The position numbers and the translations under genes were made by a program. Source: Brevinematales bacterium (GTDB taxonomy: Bacteria > Spirochaetota > Brevinematia > Brevinematales > Thermospiraceae). From it: a DNA stretch of 64,000 nt. A model generated the notes under the pieces. It did not search any database and had not been told where the DNA came from. It was given only the letters and a program-made list of their open reading frames with translations. Position 1 is the stretch's first letter. Every line of letters begins with the position of its first letter. Location: positions 1 to 64,000 of the forward strand of contig JABLXN010000007.1 of NCBI GenBank assembly GCA_013177995.1. The letters run 5' to 3'. Below are positions 52,163 through 58,503 of the stretch, piece by piece.

Positions 52163-52216
52163 ACGGAGAGGCCATCCTCCGTAGACCACCCCGGCAAAGC
52201 CGCAAATCCGGGGTGG
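52163..52216. repeat. Two hairpins between gam-like and gp16-like genes
   Basis: ACGGAG/CTCCGT (52163-52168, 52177-52182) and CCACCCCGG/CCGGGGTGG (52186-52194, 52208-52216) form adjacent stems in the 107-bp gap of the early operon. Without T-runs on the minus strand they look like RNA-processing or attenuating structures rather than terminators. Confidence 0.6.
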
Positions 52217-52240
52217 TTTCGGCTTTATATACCACTAACA

Positions 52241-52768
52241 TTAAAGGTTTGCCAAACTCTTTTTCTTCTCAAGCTCAATTACTTTCTCCTTCCTGGTCTC
52301 ATACCAGAAAGAATCTTCAACCACTTTTTTCGCTTTCACAGCCGCAAGCTTCGCATCATCCCAGTCCTTCATTACTTCTTTGTTTACCTCTTCCTTGATG
52401 CGAATGGCTTCATTATACCCCATGGCTTTCAAAAGCTCAAGCGTGCTCTTGGACACAGAGATCTTCGTCGACTTGCGATATCCACACAGCCCATACTGAA
52501 GCTCTATCGTCTTCTTGTCCCCCACAAAGATCTTCGTCTTGTTCAGCTCAATATAGGCAAAAATAGACTCCGCCATCTGATTGATACTCTCAAGAATGGA
52601 TTCACTCTCCATCTTTGCCTGTTCACGTATCTGCAAGATCTTTTCCTCTGCATTCGCATTGATTCTGTCAAGCTCAATCTGCTTCTTCGCAATCTCAAGA
52701 AGAATTCCATCAACCTCATCAAGGCTCTGAATCGGAATCAACTCCTTCTTAATCTTCTCCCTGGCCAT
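52241..52768 (-). CDS. gam: Gam-like host nuclease inhibitor
   Basis: This 175-residue protein matches Mu Gam: long N-terminal coiled coil (VDGILLEIAKKQIELDRINANAEEKILQIREQAK) followed by TIELQYGLCGYRKSTKISV. Gam binds DNA ends and protects them from host exonucleases, like Ku. AAGGAGG precedes the ATG at 52768. Confidence 0.9.
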   Translation of the reverse strand: MAREKIKKELIPIQSLDEVDGILLEIAKKQIELDRINANAEEKILQIREQAKMESESILESINQMAESIFAYIELNKTKIFVGDKKTIELQYGLCGYRKSTKISVSKSTLELLKAMGYNEAIRIKEEVNKEVMKDWDDAKLAAVKAKKVVEDSFWYETRKEKVIELEKKKSLANL

Positions 52769-53048
52769 CTTCTTCCTCCTTTTCCCAGTTTTTCTCTGCT
52801 CTCTGGCGAATCTGTTCTACAAGTAAATGCCACGCACTCTTTTCATCCATCGTCTCTTCGCCTGTGCTCGTCTCATCTCGATAAACATCGTTCAGCGTCT
52901 CAAGAAACATCCTCGTCGCATTGCGTGTTCTAAGCAATCTCTCGGCAATAGAATCTCTCTTCAAATAACCATCAAGAAGCATCAGATACTCTTCAACAAG
53001 CGTCTTGAACTTGATTTCCAGAAGTTCTCGCTTCTCTTTTCTCGTCAT
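52749..53048 (-). CDS. Small early phage protein between MuB-like and Gam-like
   Basis: This is a 99-residue charged helical protein; start ATG 53048 after GAGGTG (frame open to 53060). It ends in an acidic tail (EKEEEDGQGED). It overlaps the gam-like start. No recognisable domain; probably an accessory of replication or host take-over. Confidence 0.65.
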   Translation of the reverse strand: MTRKEKRELLEIKFKTLVEEYLMLLDGYLKRDSIAERLLRTRNATRMFLETLNDVYRDETSTGEETMDEKSAWHLLVEQIRQRAEKNWEKEEEDGQGED

Positions 53049-53056
53049 ATGACACC

Positions 53057-53992
53057 TCACGCTTCCATCAGTTGCTCTGCCGCCTTTTTGAGAACCTGAA
53101 TAGTAATACCACTCTGGTTATAAATCGCTATCCGCTGCGCCATGAGAAGTATCTTCGACAATAGCCTTGCATTCGCACGACAGAGCTGATGAAGCACCCT
53201 CACCATATCGTCAGAGAGATCTTCTATCACTGTTTCAGCAATCAATCGCACGTCTTCAAAGGTTATGCCGGGAAGCTTGATATGATACATGCGTGAAGAA
53301 ATCTGGCGATACTTGTCGCCAACACCGGTGATATTCTTCACAAGCCGTGGCATACCCACAAGCACCAGGGGAATATTCGCCTTGTCATGTATCCGACGCA
53401 AAATATCCAGGGCTTTTGATGGCAGATATTCAGCCTCATCCACAATAATCAGCCGATTCGAGCCCTTCAAACGACGAATAATCTCCTTCTCCACTCTGTC
53501 TTTTCTCCCAAGAGCCTCAAATCCAAGCGCCTCAGCTATCTCTTCAAGAATGCTGTTAACGTTATAACATGGATCAGCCTCAATGAGAATCACTGAAGGA
53601 TTCTCAGAAAGATAGGCACGAATGCTTTCTGTCTTTCCTATGCCTGCGTCCCCTGTAAACACAATAATCTGCGTATCAATCTGGGCTATGTTCATCGCCG
53701 CAGACATCTGCTTGAAAATAGTCGTCTCTACAAACGAAATCTTCTTGATCTCATTTGATTGTCTGTCCTTCTCACGCTCAATGATCGAATACACACGCTT
53801 GATAATATCAGACGTGTTTCCTGCATATTTCCCGGCCAGAACATTCGATAACGTCGCCGGAGAAATATCCGCCATCTTCGCCAGCCTGCTCTGGCTCATC
53901 GATGGATCTCGTCGACGAGCCTCCTCAAGAAACTGCAGAACATCATCACGAAACCGCTGAATCTGTTGAACCTCAAGACTCTCCTCAAACAT
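53057..53992 (-). CDS. MuB-like AAA+ target-selection ATPase
   Basis: This 311-residue ATPase has an N-terminal lambda-repressor-like HTH (about 30-65; SQSRLAKMADISPATLSNVLAGKYAGN) as in MuB. Walker A is GDAGIGKTES (about residue 120), Walker B is RLIIVDEAEYL. It binds target DNA and activates MuA. It lies 13 bp after the transposase gene. Confidence 0.92.
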   Translation of the reverse strand: MFEESLEVQQIQRFRDDVLQFLEEARRRDPSMSQSRLAKMADISPATLSNVLAGKYAGNTSDIIKRVYSIIEREKDRQSNEIKKISFVETTIFKQMSAAMNIAQIDTQIIVFTGDAGIGKTESIRAYLSENPSVILIEADPCYNVNSILEEIAEALGFEALGRKDRVEKEIIRRLKGSNRLIIVDEAEYLPSKALDILRRIHDKANIPLVLVGMPRLVKNITGVGDKYRQISSRMYHIKLPGITFEDVRLIAETVIEDLSDDMVRVLHQLCRANARLLSKILLMAQRIAIYNQSGITIQVLKKAAEQLMEA

Positions 53993-54005
53993 ATCTATCC
54001 TCCTT

Positions 54006-55820
54006 TTATTGGTTTGGTTCCCATGGTAGTTTCACTCTCTCTTCTGTGGTAAGTGTTTTTCTGTTCTCTTCTTTATTGGCAATGGTTTCTATTGTTCGCT
54101 GTGCTTTCTTGCCTGCGATCTCCGCAAGTCTTCTCTTGTACTGGCGTACTTTTTTCTTCTCGCTTATGATAGCTCGGTACTCATCCATGCTCTTTGCTTC
54201 AGCTGCATCATACATCCAGGATGCCTTTTCAAGACGACTTGCCTTGAATAACTCACGACCTCGCTCATCCAGGACAAAAATCTCAGTGAAATCAGATGGA
54301 TTGTAGGCCACAACCACTTTCTTCTTCTGGTATTCTGCCCATTTGCCTTCAGCATCCGTGTAATACCAGCCCATAAACCTGATGCCATCTCGATGCACTG
54401 TGGCTTCTTTACGAGAAAGAAAGATCGTCGCAAACTCCTCCTCCCCAAGCCGCCTGAGAAATGTAAATTCCTCTTCATAACACTGATTGGGCGTACGTCC
54501 ATTCATCCCATCTCCCGTATGGGGCATATTGTTGTATGCCTCAATCGCCTGAGCTACCACCTGCAAAAACTCACTCATCTTCAGAATCTTGCCGGATTTC
54601 ATGTCCTTTGGAAGTGATTCAGGCTTCTTTTGTGGATTGGCACCGGCATATCCAGGAAGACTTCTCGAACAATAATTGTCAAACGTACGCCAGAATGCCT
54701 CCACAGGCTTGGAATTCGGATTGTATGGAATAGCAAAATGTTTGCCCACACCAAGTCGACCATACAGACCTTCGAAGGCTTCAGTCCCAAGCGACTGCTT
54801 ATTCTTGTAGGATTTGCCGTTATCCACAAGTATATGCCGTGGCAGGTAGTAGTTGTTCTTCTTTACGGCATCAGCAAAGGCATTGAAAACCATTTGCGTG
54901 TTTTCTGTCACATCAACAGAATACCCAACAATCTTTCTTGACTTCACATCCTTCCAGACAACAATCGTCGGACGTACCACTTCATTCTTCTTGTTCTCAA
55001 AGACATCATTTACCACAAATATATTGGCTGTATGTCCATCAGAATTCCAGATGTCACCGGCTCGAATGGATTCATAATCCCGTCTCGTCTTGGGTACGCA
55101 AAGACGTTCAAATGATTCTTCTCCTTCACGATACGCTACCGCCACAGGATATGAGATAACCCGCTTGATATATCTATAAATAGTCGAATACGACAGAGTT
55201 CGACTGTCCTCTATCACTACACTCGACCAGCCATCCAACGCCAAATACCTCGCTCTCCCGGCACGCACAAGACTCGATGTGATCATCTGCCAGAGACTAC
55301 GAATCGTGGGACCATGAGGCACAAGATATTTGGCCTCTATCTCTTTTCTCTCCTCCGGTGTCAGCTTTGTCTGTCCTTCACGATGACCCCAGCGGGGAGC
55401 AAGAGCATTGTACCCACCTTTCTCATAGGCAAGTACGTATCTGCGAATTGTCTTGGACGATGGTATTTCGCCACCCAGCTCATCCCAGAGCCATGGATTG
55501 AGTCTCGGAAGATGTCGTATCACGTACTCAATCCTGGCCTGCAGCGTTCTGCCATGAGCATTTCGCACCTCTTCAACAAGCGCAAAACGTTTGGCCGCTT
55601 CCTTTCTCTGCCAGTCAGTAAGAGACGACTCTCTTTTCTCTTTCGATACAAGAAATTCTCTCGGAAGATCCGCTGTTCTCACAGCTTTGACAAGACCCCC
55701 ACGGCCACGCCCTGGTACATCAATGAGCTCAATCCCAAGCCGTGTTAACTTCTTTTTTACTCCTTCACAGCTCAGTCCCAACTCTTTTGCAAGCTGAGAT
55801 ATATATGTCACTTCCTGCAT
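54006..55820 (-). CDS. MuA-like DDE transposase
   Basis: This 604-residue transposase has an N-terminal winged-helix DNA-binding part (about 1-60), a helix-turn-helix part (RTLQARIEYVIRHLPRLNPWLWDELGGE; SSKTIRRYVLAYEK) and the catalytic core with DGHT (first Asp), HILVDNGKSY (second Asp) and NPNSKPVEAFWRTFD (Glu). It joins phage ends to target DNA, making a 5-bp duplication, as seen in sagB. All catalytic residues are present, so it may be active. Confidence 0.95.
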   Translation of the reverse strand: MQEVTYISQLAKELGLSCEGVKKKLTRLGIELIDVPGRGRGGLVKAVRTADLPREFLVSKEKRESSLTDWQRKEAAKRFALVEEVRNAHGRTLQARIEYVIRHLPRLNPWLWDELGGEIPSSKTIRRYVLAYEKGGYNALAPRWGHREGQTKLTPEERKEIEAKYLVPHGPTIRSLWQMITSSLVRAGRARYLALDGWSSVVIEDSRTLSYSTIYRYIKRVISYPVAVAYREGEESFERLCVPKTRRDYESIRAGDIWNSDGHTANIFVVNDVFENKKNEVVRPTIVVWKDVKSRKIVGYSVDVTENTQMVFNAFADAVKKNNYYLPRHILVDNGKSYKNKQSLGTEAFEGLYGRLGVGKHFAIPYNPNSKPVEAFWRTFDNYCSRSLPGYAGANPQKKPESLPKDMKSGKILKMSEFLQVVAQAIEAYNNMPHTGDGMNGRTPNQCYEEEFTFLRRLGEEEFATIFLSRKEATVHRDGIRFMGWYYTDAEGKWAEYQKKKVVVAYNPSDFTEIFVLDERGRELFKASRLEKASWMYDAAEAKSMDEYRAIISEKKKVRQYKRRLAEIAGKKAQRTIETIANKEENRKTLTTEERVKLPWEPNQ

Positions 55821-55832
55821 ATGTCTATATCA

Positions 55833-55855
55833 GGGCCTGGCATCACACCAGGCCC
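55833..55855. repeat. Perfect hairpin upstream of the transposase gene
   Basis: GGGCCTGG and CCAGGCCC enclose CATCACA, 13 bp before the MuA-like start and after the 42-residue gene. It may slow transcription or control transposase translation. Confidence 0.65.
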
Positions 55856-55896
55856 ACCACTTACCACAGATGGAGGATAGATAGCTCCATCTCTTC

Positions 55897-56025
55897 TTAC
55901 CTGTAGTATTCGTCTATGGCTTTCCTCTGCTCTCTTGTCGCCCTTCTCTGCGACCAAAGCCATAGATCCACCGCCTCAAGCATCTCTACCACAACCTCAA
56001 GAATGTACCGAAGCACTTTTATCAT
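55897..56025 (-). CDS. Small early phage protein (42 aa)
   Basis: It starts at ATG 56025, overlapping the previous stop as ATGA, and encodes a helical 42-residue peptide (MIKVLRYILEVVVEMLEAVD start, QRKAIDEYYR end). It has an amphipathic first helix and is Arg-rich at the end. Function unknown. Confidence 0.6.
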   Translation of the reverse strand: MIKVLRYILEVVVEMLEAVDLWLWSQRRATREQRKAIDEYYR

Positions 56026-56210
56026 CCAAGCCTCCTTCTGAGGCGATCTTTCAAGACCTCATAATACTCTTCACGCTTGGGCCAGCGAATGACAAACTCC
56101 TCGCTCTCAAAACTATTGAGAGGCCCACTATAACCTCCCTGTCGCCTCTCTTCCTCAAGCATGATCCGCTTCATCCGCACAAAACGACGAAGACTCTCAC
56201 TCGTCTCCAT
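56022..56210 (-). CDS. Small early phage protein (62 aa)
   Basis: A 62-residue Arg/Glu-rich protein (SLRRFVRMKRIMLEEERRQGG start, DRLRRRLG end) with GAGAGGG before its ATG. First gene of the early operon, after a ~190-nt leader. Function unknown. Confidence 0.6.
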   Translation of the reverse strand: METSESLRRFVRMKRIMLEEERRQGGYSGPLNSFESEEFVIRWPKREEYYEVLKDRLRRRLG

Positions 56211-56255
56211 ACGCCCTCTCTTGCATTTTTTAATAAATAATGCTATAATAACGGC

Positions 56256-56331
56256 GTCAGACCGGCGGGGTTGGGTGAAGGACCGGTCTGACCGCTTTCC
56301 CGGACAAGATGTCCAGTCCTGCCGGGTTTTT
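56256..56331. promoter_or_regulatory. Structured early leader: two strong hairpins
   Basis: GTCAGACCGG (56256-56265) pairs perfectly with CCGGTCTGAC (56283-56292). Next to it CCCGG...CCGGG (56299-56326), with nested GGACA/TGTCC, ends in TTTTT on the plus strand. On minus they lie in the ~190-nt early mRNA leader; on plus the second could be a terminator against read-in. Confidence 0.6.
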
Positions 56332-56374
56332 GTTTACACCCTAAAGAGAGTGTAAAAATGGCCGATAAAAATTT

Positions 56375-56427
56375 AGCCTAAAAAAGGCTATAGTTTTATA
56401 TCGGCTAAATTATAGCCTAAATTAGGC
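56375..56427. promoter_or_regulatory. Repressor operator cluster
   Basis: Three dyads of the type AGCC/GGCT with a 6-7 bp gap: 56375-56389, 56403-56417 and 56414-56427. They cover the early promoter -10 and spacer, so the XRE repressor bound here would block early transcription. Confidence 0.7.
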
Positions 56428-56437
56428 AAAAAGTCAA
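56409..56437 (-). promoter_or_regulatory. Early promoter of the prophage
   Basis: On the minus strand TTGACT (56437-56432), 17-bp spacer and TATAAT (56414-56409). It reads toward the MuA/MuB operon and is overlapped by two of the three operator dyads. Confidence 0.8.
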
Positions 56438-56481
56438 GTCTTTTTTGTATTTTTTTTGAAATTTTTTTGGGGTAAAAGCAG

Positions 56482-56964
56482 ATGAAAGAAAAAAAAGGGG
56501 TTGGAGTAAGACTTGAAGAACTACGCAAACAATTAAACATGACACAACAAGAGTTTGCCAAGGAGCTAAACATTCCTCAAAGAACATATAGCAACTATGA
56601 AAATGAGACAAATAAAATTCCACCTGAAATATTACAACTAATCTCATCCAAGTTTCATGTCAATCTCCATTGGCTCCTTACAGGGGAAGGAGAGATGTAT
56701 CTCAAGCCCTGGAAGCTCGGAGAAACCAAACTCGGAGAAGGCTATCTCCAGGGTGAATCTCAAAAATCTTTGCCACCTCTCACCATAGAAGAAACCAGGC
56801 TTCTCGAAGAAATCAAAAAAGATGAAGAACTTCTGTATATCCTTCGTGAACTCAAAGACAGTAAAATCACAAAAAGCATCATCTACACGCTTCTGAAGGC
56901 TAAGGGAATGGATGAGGCAAGTATTGATAAGTATCTCAAGATTCTCAAGTCGGCGCTGAGTTAG
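56482..56964 (+). CDS. XRE-family phage repressor
   Basis: This 160-residue protein has an N-terminal helix-turn-helix (about 9-65; VGVRLEELRKQLNMTQQEFAKELNIPQRTYSNYENE) with NLHWLLTGEGEMY, common in phage CI-like regulators. The C-terminal half is helical without a visible peptidase dyad. It is divergent from the early operon across the operator cluster, so it most likely keeps lysogeny (functional equivalent of Mu c). It differs from Mu c, which has a MuA-like wHTH. Confidence 0.88.
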   Translation: MKEKKGVGVRLEELRKQLNMTQQEFAKELNIPQRTYSNYENETNKIPPEILQLISSKFHVNLHWLLTGEGEMYLKPWKLGETKLGEGYLQGESQKSLPPLTIEETRLLEEIKKDEELLYILRELKDSKITKSIIYTLLKAKGMDEASIDKYLKILKSALS

Positions 56965-57314
56965 TTGTTTAGTCGCCTTTTTGGCATACTTCTTGCAAAG
57001 AAATTTCTTTTTCAAAAAACGTTGTTTTCATCTCCAGTGAGAAAATATTTATTTCCTTGAAAAAACAATACTTAAACGCTATTAAAAATACCTTCTGAAA
57101 ACGTTTAATTTTTGAAAAGCTCTGCCCTCAGTTGTTTAGTCCTCTTGCAAAAAAATCCCTCTCTTTTTTGTCCTGATCTCCTAAATTCACTAATGAATTG
57201 AAGTTATAATCCACAGTCAATCCAAGCAAAATCCAAGGTCTCACCATTGTTTCTGGTTGTTTTGTCCTGTGTCTTTGTTGGGCTTATTTCTATGTGGTGT
57301 ATATACTTCTTTAT
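56965..57314. other. Non-coding right-end region of the prophage
   Basis: About 350 bp without a convincing gene. It holds two copies of (A)GTTGTTTAGTC (56964 and 57129 areas), a related GGTTGTTTTGTCC near 57257, and a TAAACGC(T)ATTAAA motif at 57073-57086 shared with the central region. Candidate accessory sites for transposition or repressor/host factors. Confidence 0.45.
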
Positions 57315-57360
57315 GGTCAAATTAAATGATAAATATATACAAACTAAATGATAAATATCA
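57315..57360. repeat. Right prophage end with two transposase-site-like repeats
   Basis: Read inward on the minus strand, TTTATCATTTAGTTTGTATA (from 57355) and TTTATCATTTAATTTGACC (from 57333) are 22 bp apart and related to the left-end units. The element ends in CA at 57360. Confidence 0.75.
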
Positions 57361-57548
57361 ATCGGGAGAGGGGTCTTCGATTTTTGTACCTTGATGCCGG
57401 GCATATGGCAGAACATCTCTATCTTTTAGCTACGGCGTATGGATTTGGGGCATGTGCCTTGGGGGGAGCGTATGACAGAGAGGTAGAAAAATGGATAGGG
57501 ATTGATGGGCTTCAGGAGACGCTTCTTTATGGAGTAGTGGTAGGATGA
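57361..57548 (+). pseudogene. SagB-like dehydrogenase, 3' part after prophage (with right target duplication)
   Basis: 57361-57365 repeats ATCGG; the native frame continues from 57366 as E-R-G-L-R-F-L-Y-L-D-A-G-H-M-A-E. LDAGHMAEHLYLLATAYGFGACALGG is the conserved C-terminal SagB/nitroreductase region. Joined to 30322-30978, it forms a single uninterrupted reading frame. An ATG at 57348 within phage DNA opens this frame, but has no ribosome binding site and is probably not used. The stop overlaps the next gene by 4 nt (ATGA). Confidence 0.9.
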
Positions 57549-58495
57549 GATGGCTAAAGGCTCTTCTGTGGTCGTGGTGGGTGAAGTCTTTCTGGAGAAA
57601 ACGCTACACAGGAAAATGGATTGTTCCCCTGTGGGGGCTTCGTCTCTTTCTCTGGAGGGAGCGTTGCGAAAAAAAAGATGTCATTTCTCTTAAGTGTTCT
57701 CTTAAGGGAATTCTTGGGGGAAGCGTTTCTGTAGAGACAATATATACTCGCAAGGAGGAAAAAATAGGTGTGGCCAATCCCTGCTGGGTGAGCTGGGATA
57801 CAAGAAAGGATAAAGAGAGACAATCAAAAGAGTTCTTTTGTCGTTACTTAGAGGAACAGAGGAAAAAGGGTATAGAGTATGTGGTGGGGTGTGCTCATAA
57901 ACGATATACAGAGGGTTACTGGAATTATTTTTTGAAGGGAAGTGGGTATTCTTTTTTCTCTTTAGGGGAATATAGACTCCTTTTCTTTCTCCCAGAAGGA
58001 GCAAAAATGGAAGGGGTGGTGGAGGGAAGAGTAAGGGGTATTCAGAGACAGGATGTCGAGTGGATCAAGAAGGAAATAGAGGCAAGAAGTGGGTTTGTTC
58101 CACAGTTTTCGTGGCATCGATGGGAAAGGGAACTGGGTGAAAAAGGGTGTGCAGAGACGTGGGTGTATGAAAAGGAGGGGGAAATCTTGGCATGGGTGAG
58201 TGGCTGGTGGTACACCTATCTCGAGGCATCGCAGAAGAAGAGGGGTTTTTTTCTTCGCTGGGTAGGCATAGAGAGGCTTTCTTTGGGAGAGAGGGTAGCT
58301 ATGATAGGTCTTTTGGCAAGGGAATGGAAAAAACGGGCACATGTGATTACTATGCCAGATTTTGTTGTAGGAAATATCCCTTTTGAATCGTTAGGATTTT
58401 CACTCTCTGAAGAAAGGTATGTCATCTTTGGCGTTGATCTTCAGGGCAAGGGAAGGATAAGCCTTGATGATTTTGGGGCGTTTTTTGTGTTTTAG
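57545..58495 (+). CDS. TOMM-cluster protein, possible acetyltransferase
   Basis: This is a 316-residue protein of no certain family. The N-terminus is Trp/Arg-rich (MRWLKALLWSWWVKSFWRKR). Internal patterns EGYWNYFLKGSGYSFFSL and VVGNIPFESLGFSLSEERYVIFGVDL resemble the N-x-x-x-x-x-x-E-x-x-G-F ends of GNAT domains, perhaps two in tandem. No clear acetyl-CoA loop is seen. ATGA overlap with sagB shows it belonged to the same transcript. A tailoring or immunity role would be inference. Confidence 0.5.
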   Translation: MRWLKALLWSWWVKSFWRKRYTGKWIVPLWGLRLFLWRERCEKKDVISLKCSLKGILGGSVSVETIYTRKEEKIGVANPCWVSWDTRKDKERQSKEFFCRYLEEQRKKGIEYVVGCAHKRYTEGYWNYFLKGSGYSFFSLGEYRLLFFLPEGAKMEGVVEGRVRGIQRQDVEWIKKEIEARSGFVPQFSWHRWERELGEKGCAETWVYEKEGEILAWVSGWWYTYLEASQKKRGFFLRWVGIERLSLGERVAMIGLLAREWKKRAHVITMPDFVVGNIPFESLGFSLSEERYVIFGVDLQGKGRISLDDFGAFFVF

Positions 58496-58503
58496 GAGGG
58501 AGT

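Larger units (their letters stand above)
30979..57360. mobile_element. Complete Mu-like transposable prophage (26,382 bp)
   Basis: The element begins TGTCC and ends TATCA (TG...CA termini) and is flanked by a 5-bp duplication ATCGG. Both ends carry repeated transposase-site-like motifs (TTTTTCATTTAGTTTGTCC and relatives). It encodes a repressor, MuA, MuB, Gam, gp16 and Mor homologues at the right end; lysis, terminase, portal-MuF, protease and capsid in the centre; and a contractile tail at the left end. Modules are reshuffled in orientation compared with Mu: early genes minus, head genes plus, tail genes minus. No gene is obviously broken. Confidence 0.95.

Noticed and set aside
57348-57548. 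66-codon ORF as an independent gene
   Set aside because: Its first codons lie in prophage DNA without a ribosome binding site; the rest is the C-terminus of SagB, proven by the target duplication and in-frame join.
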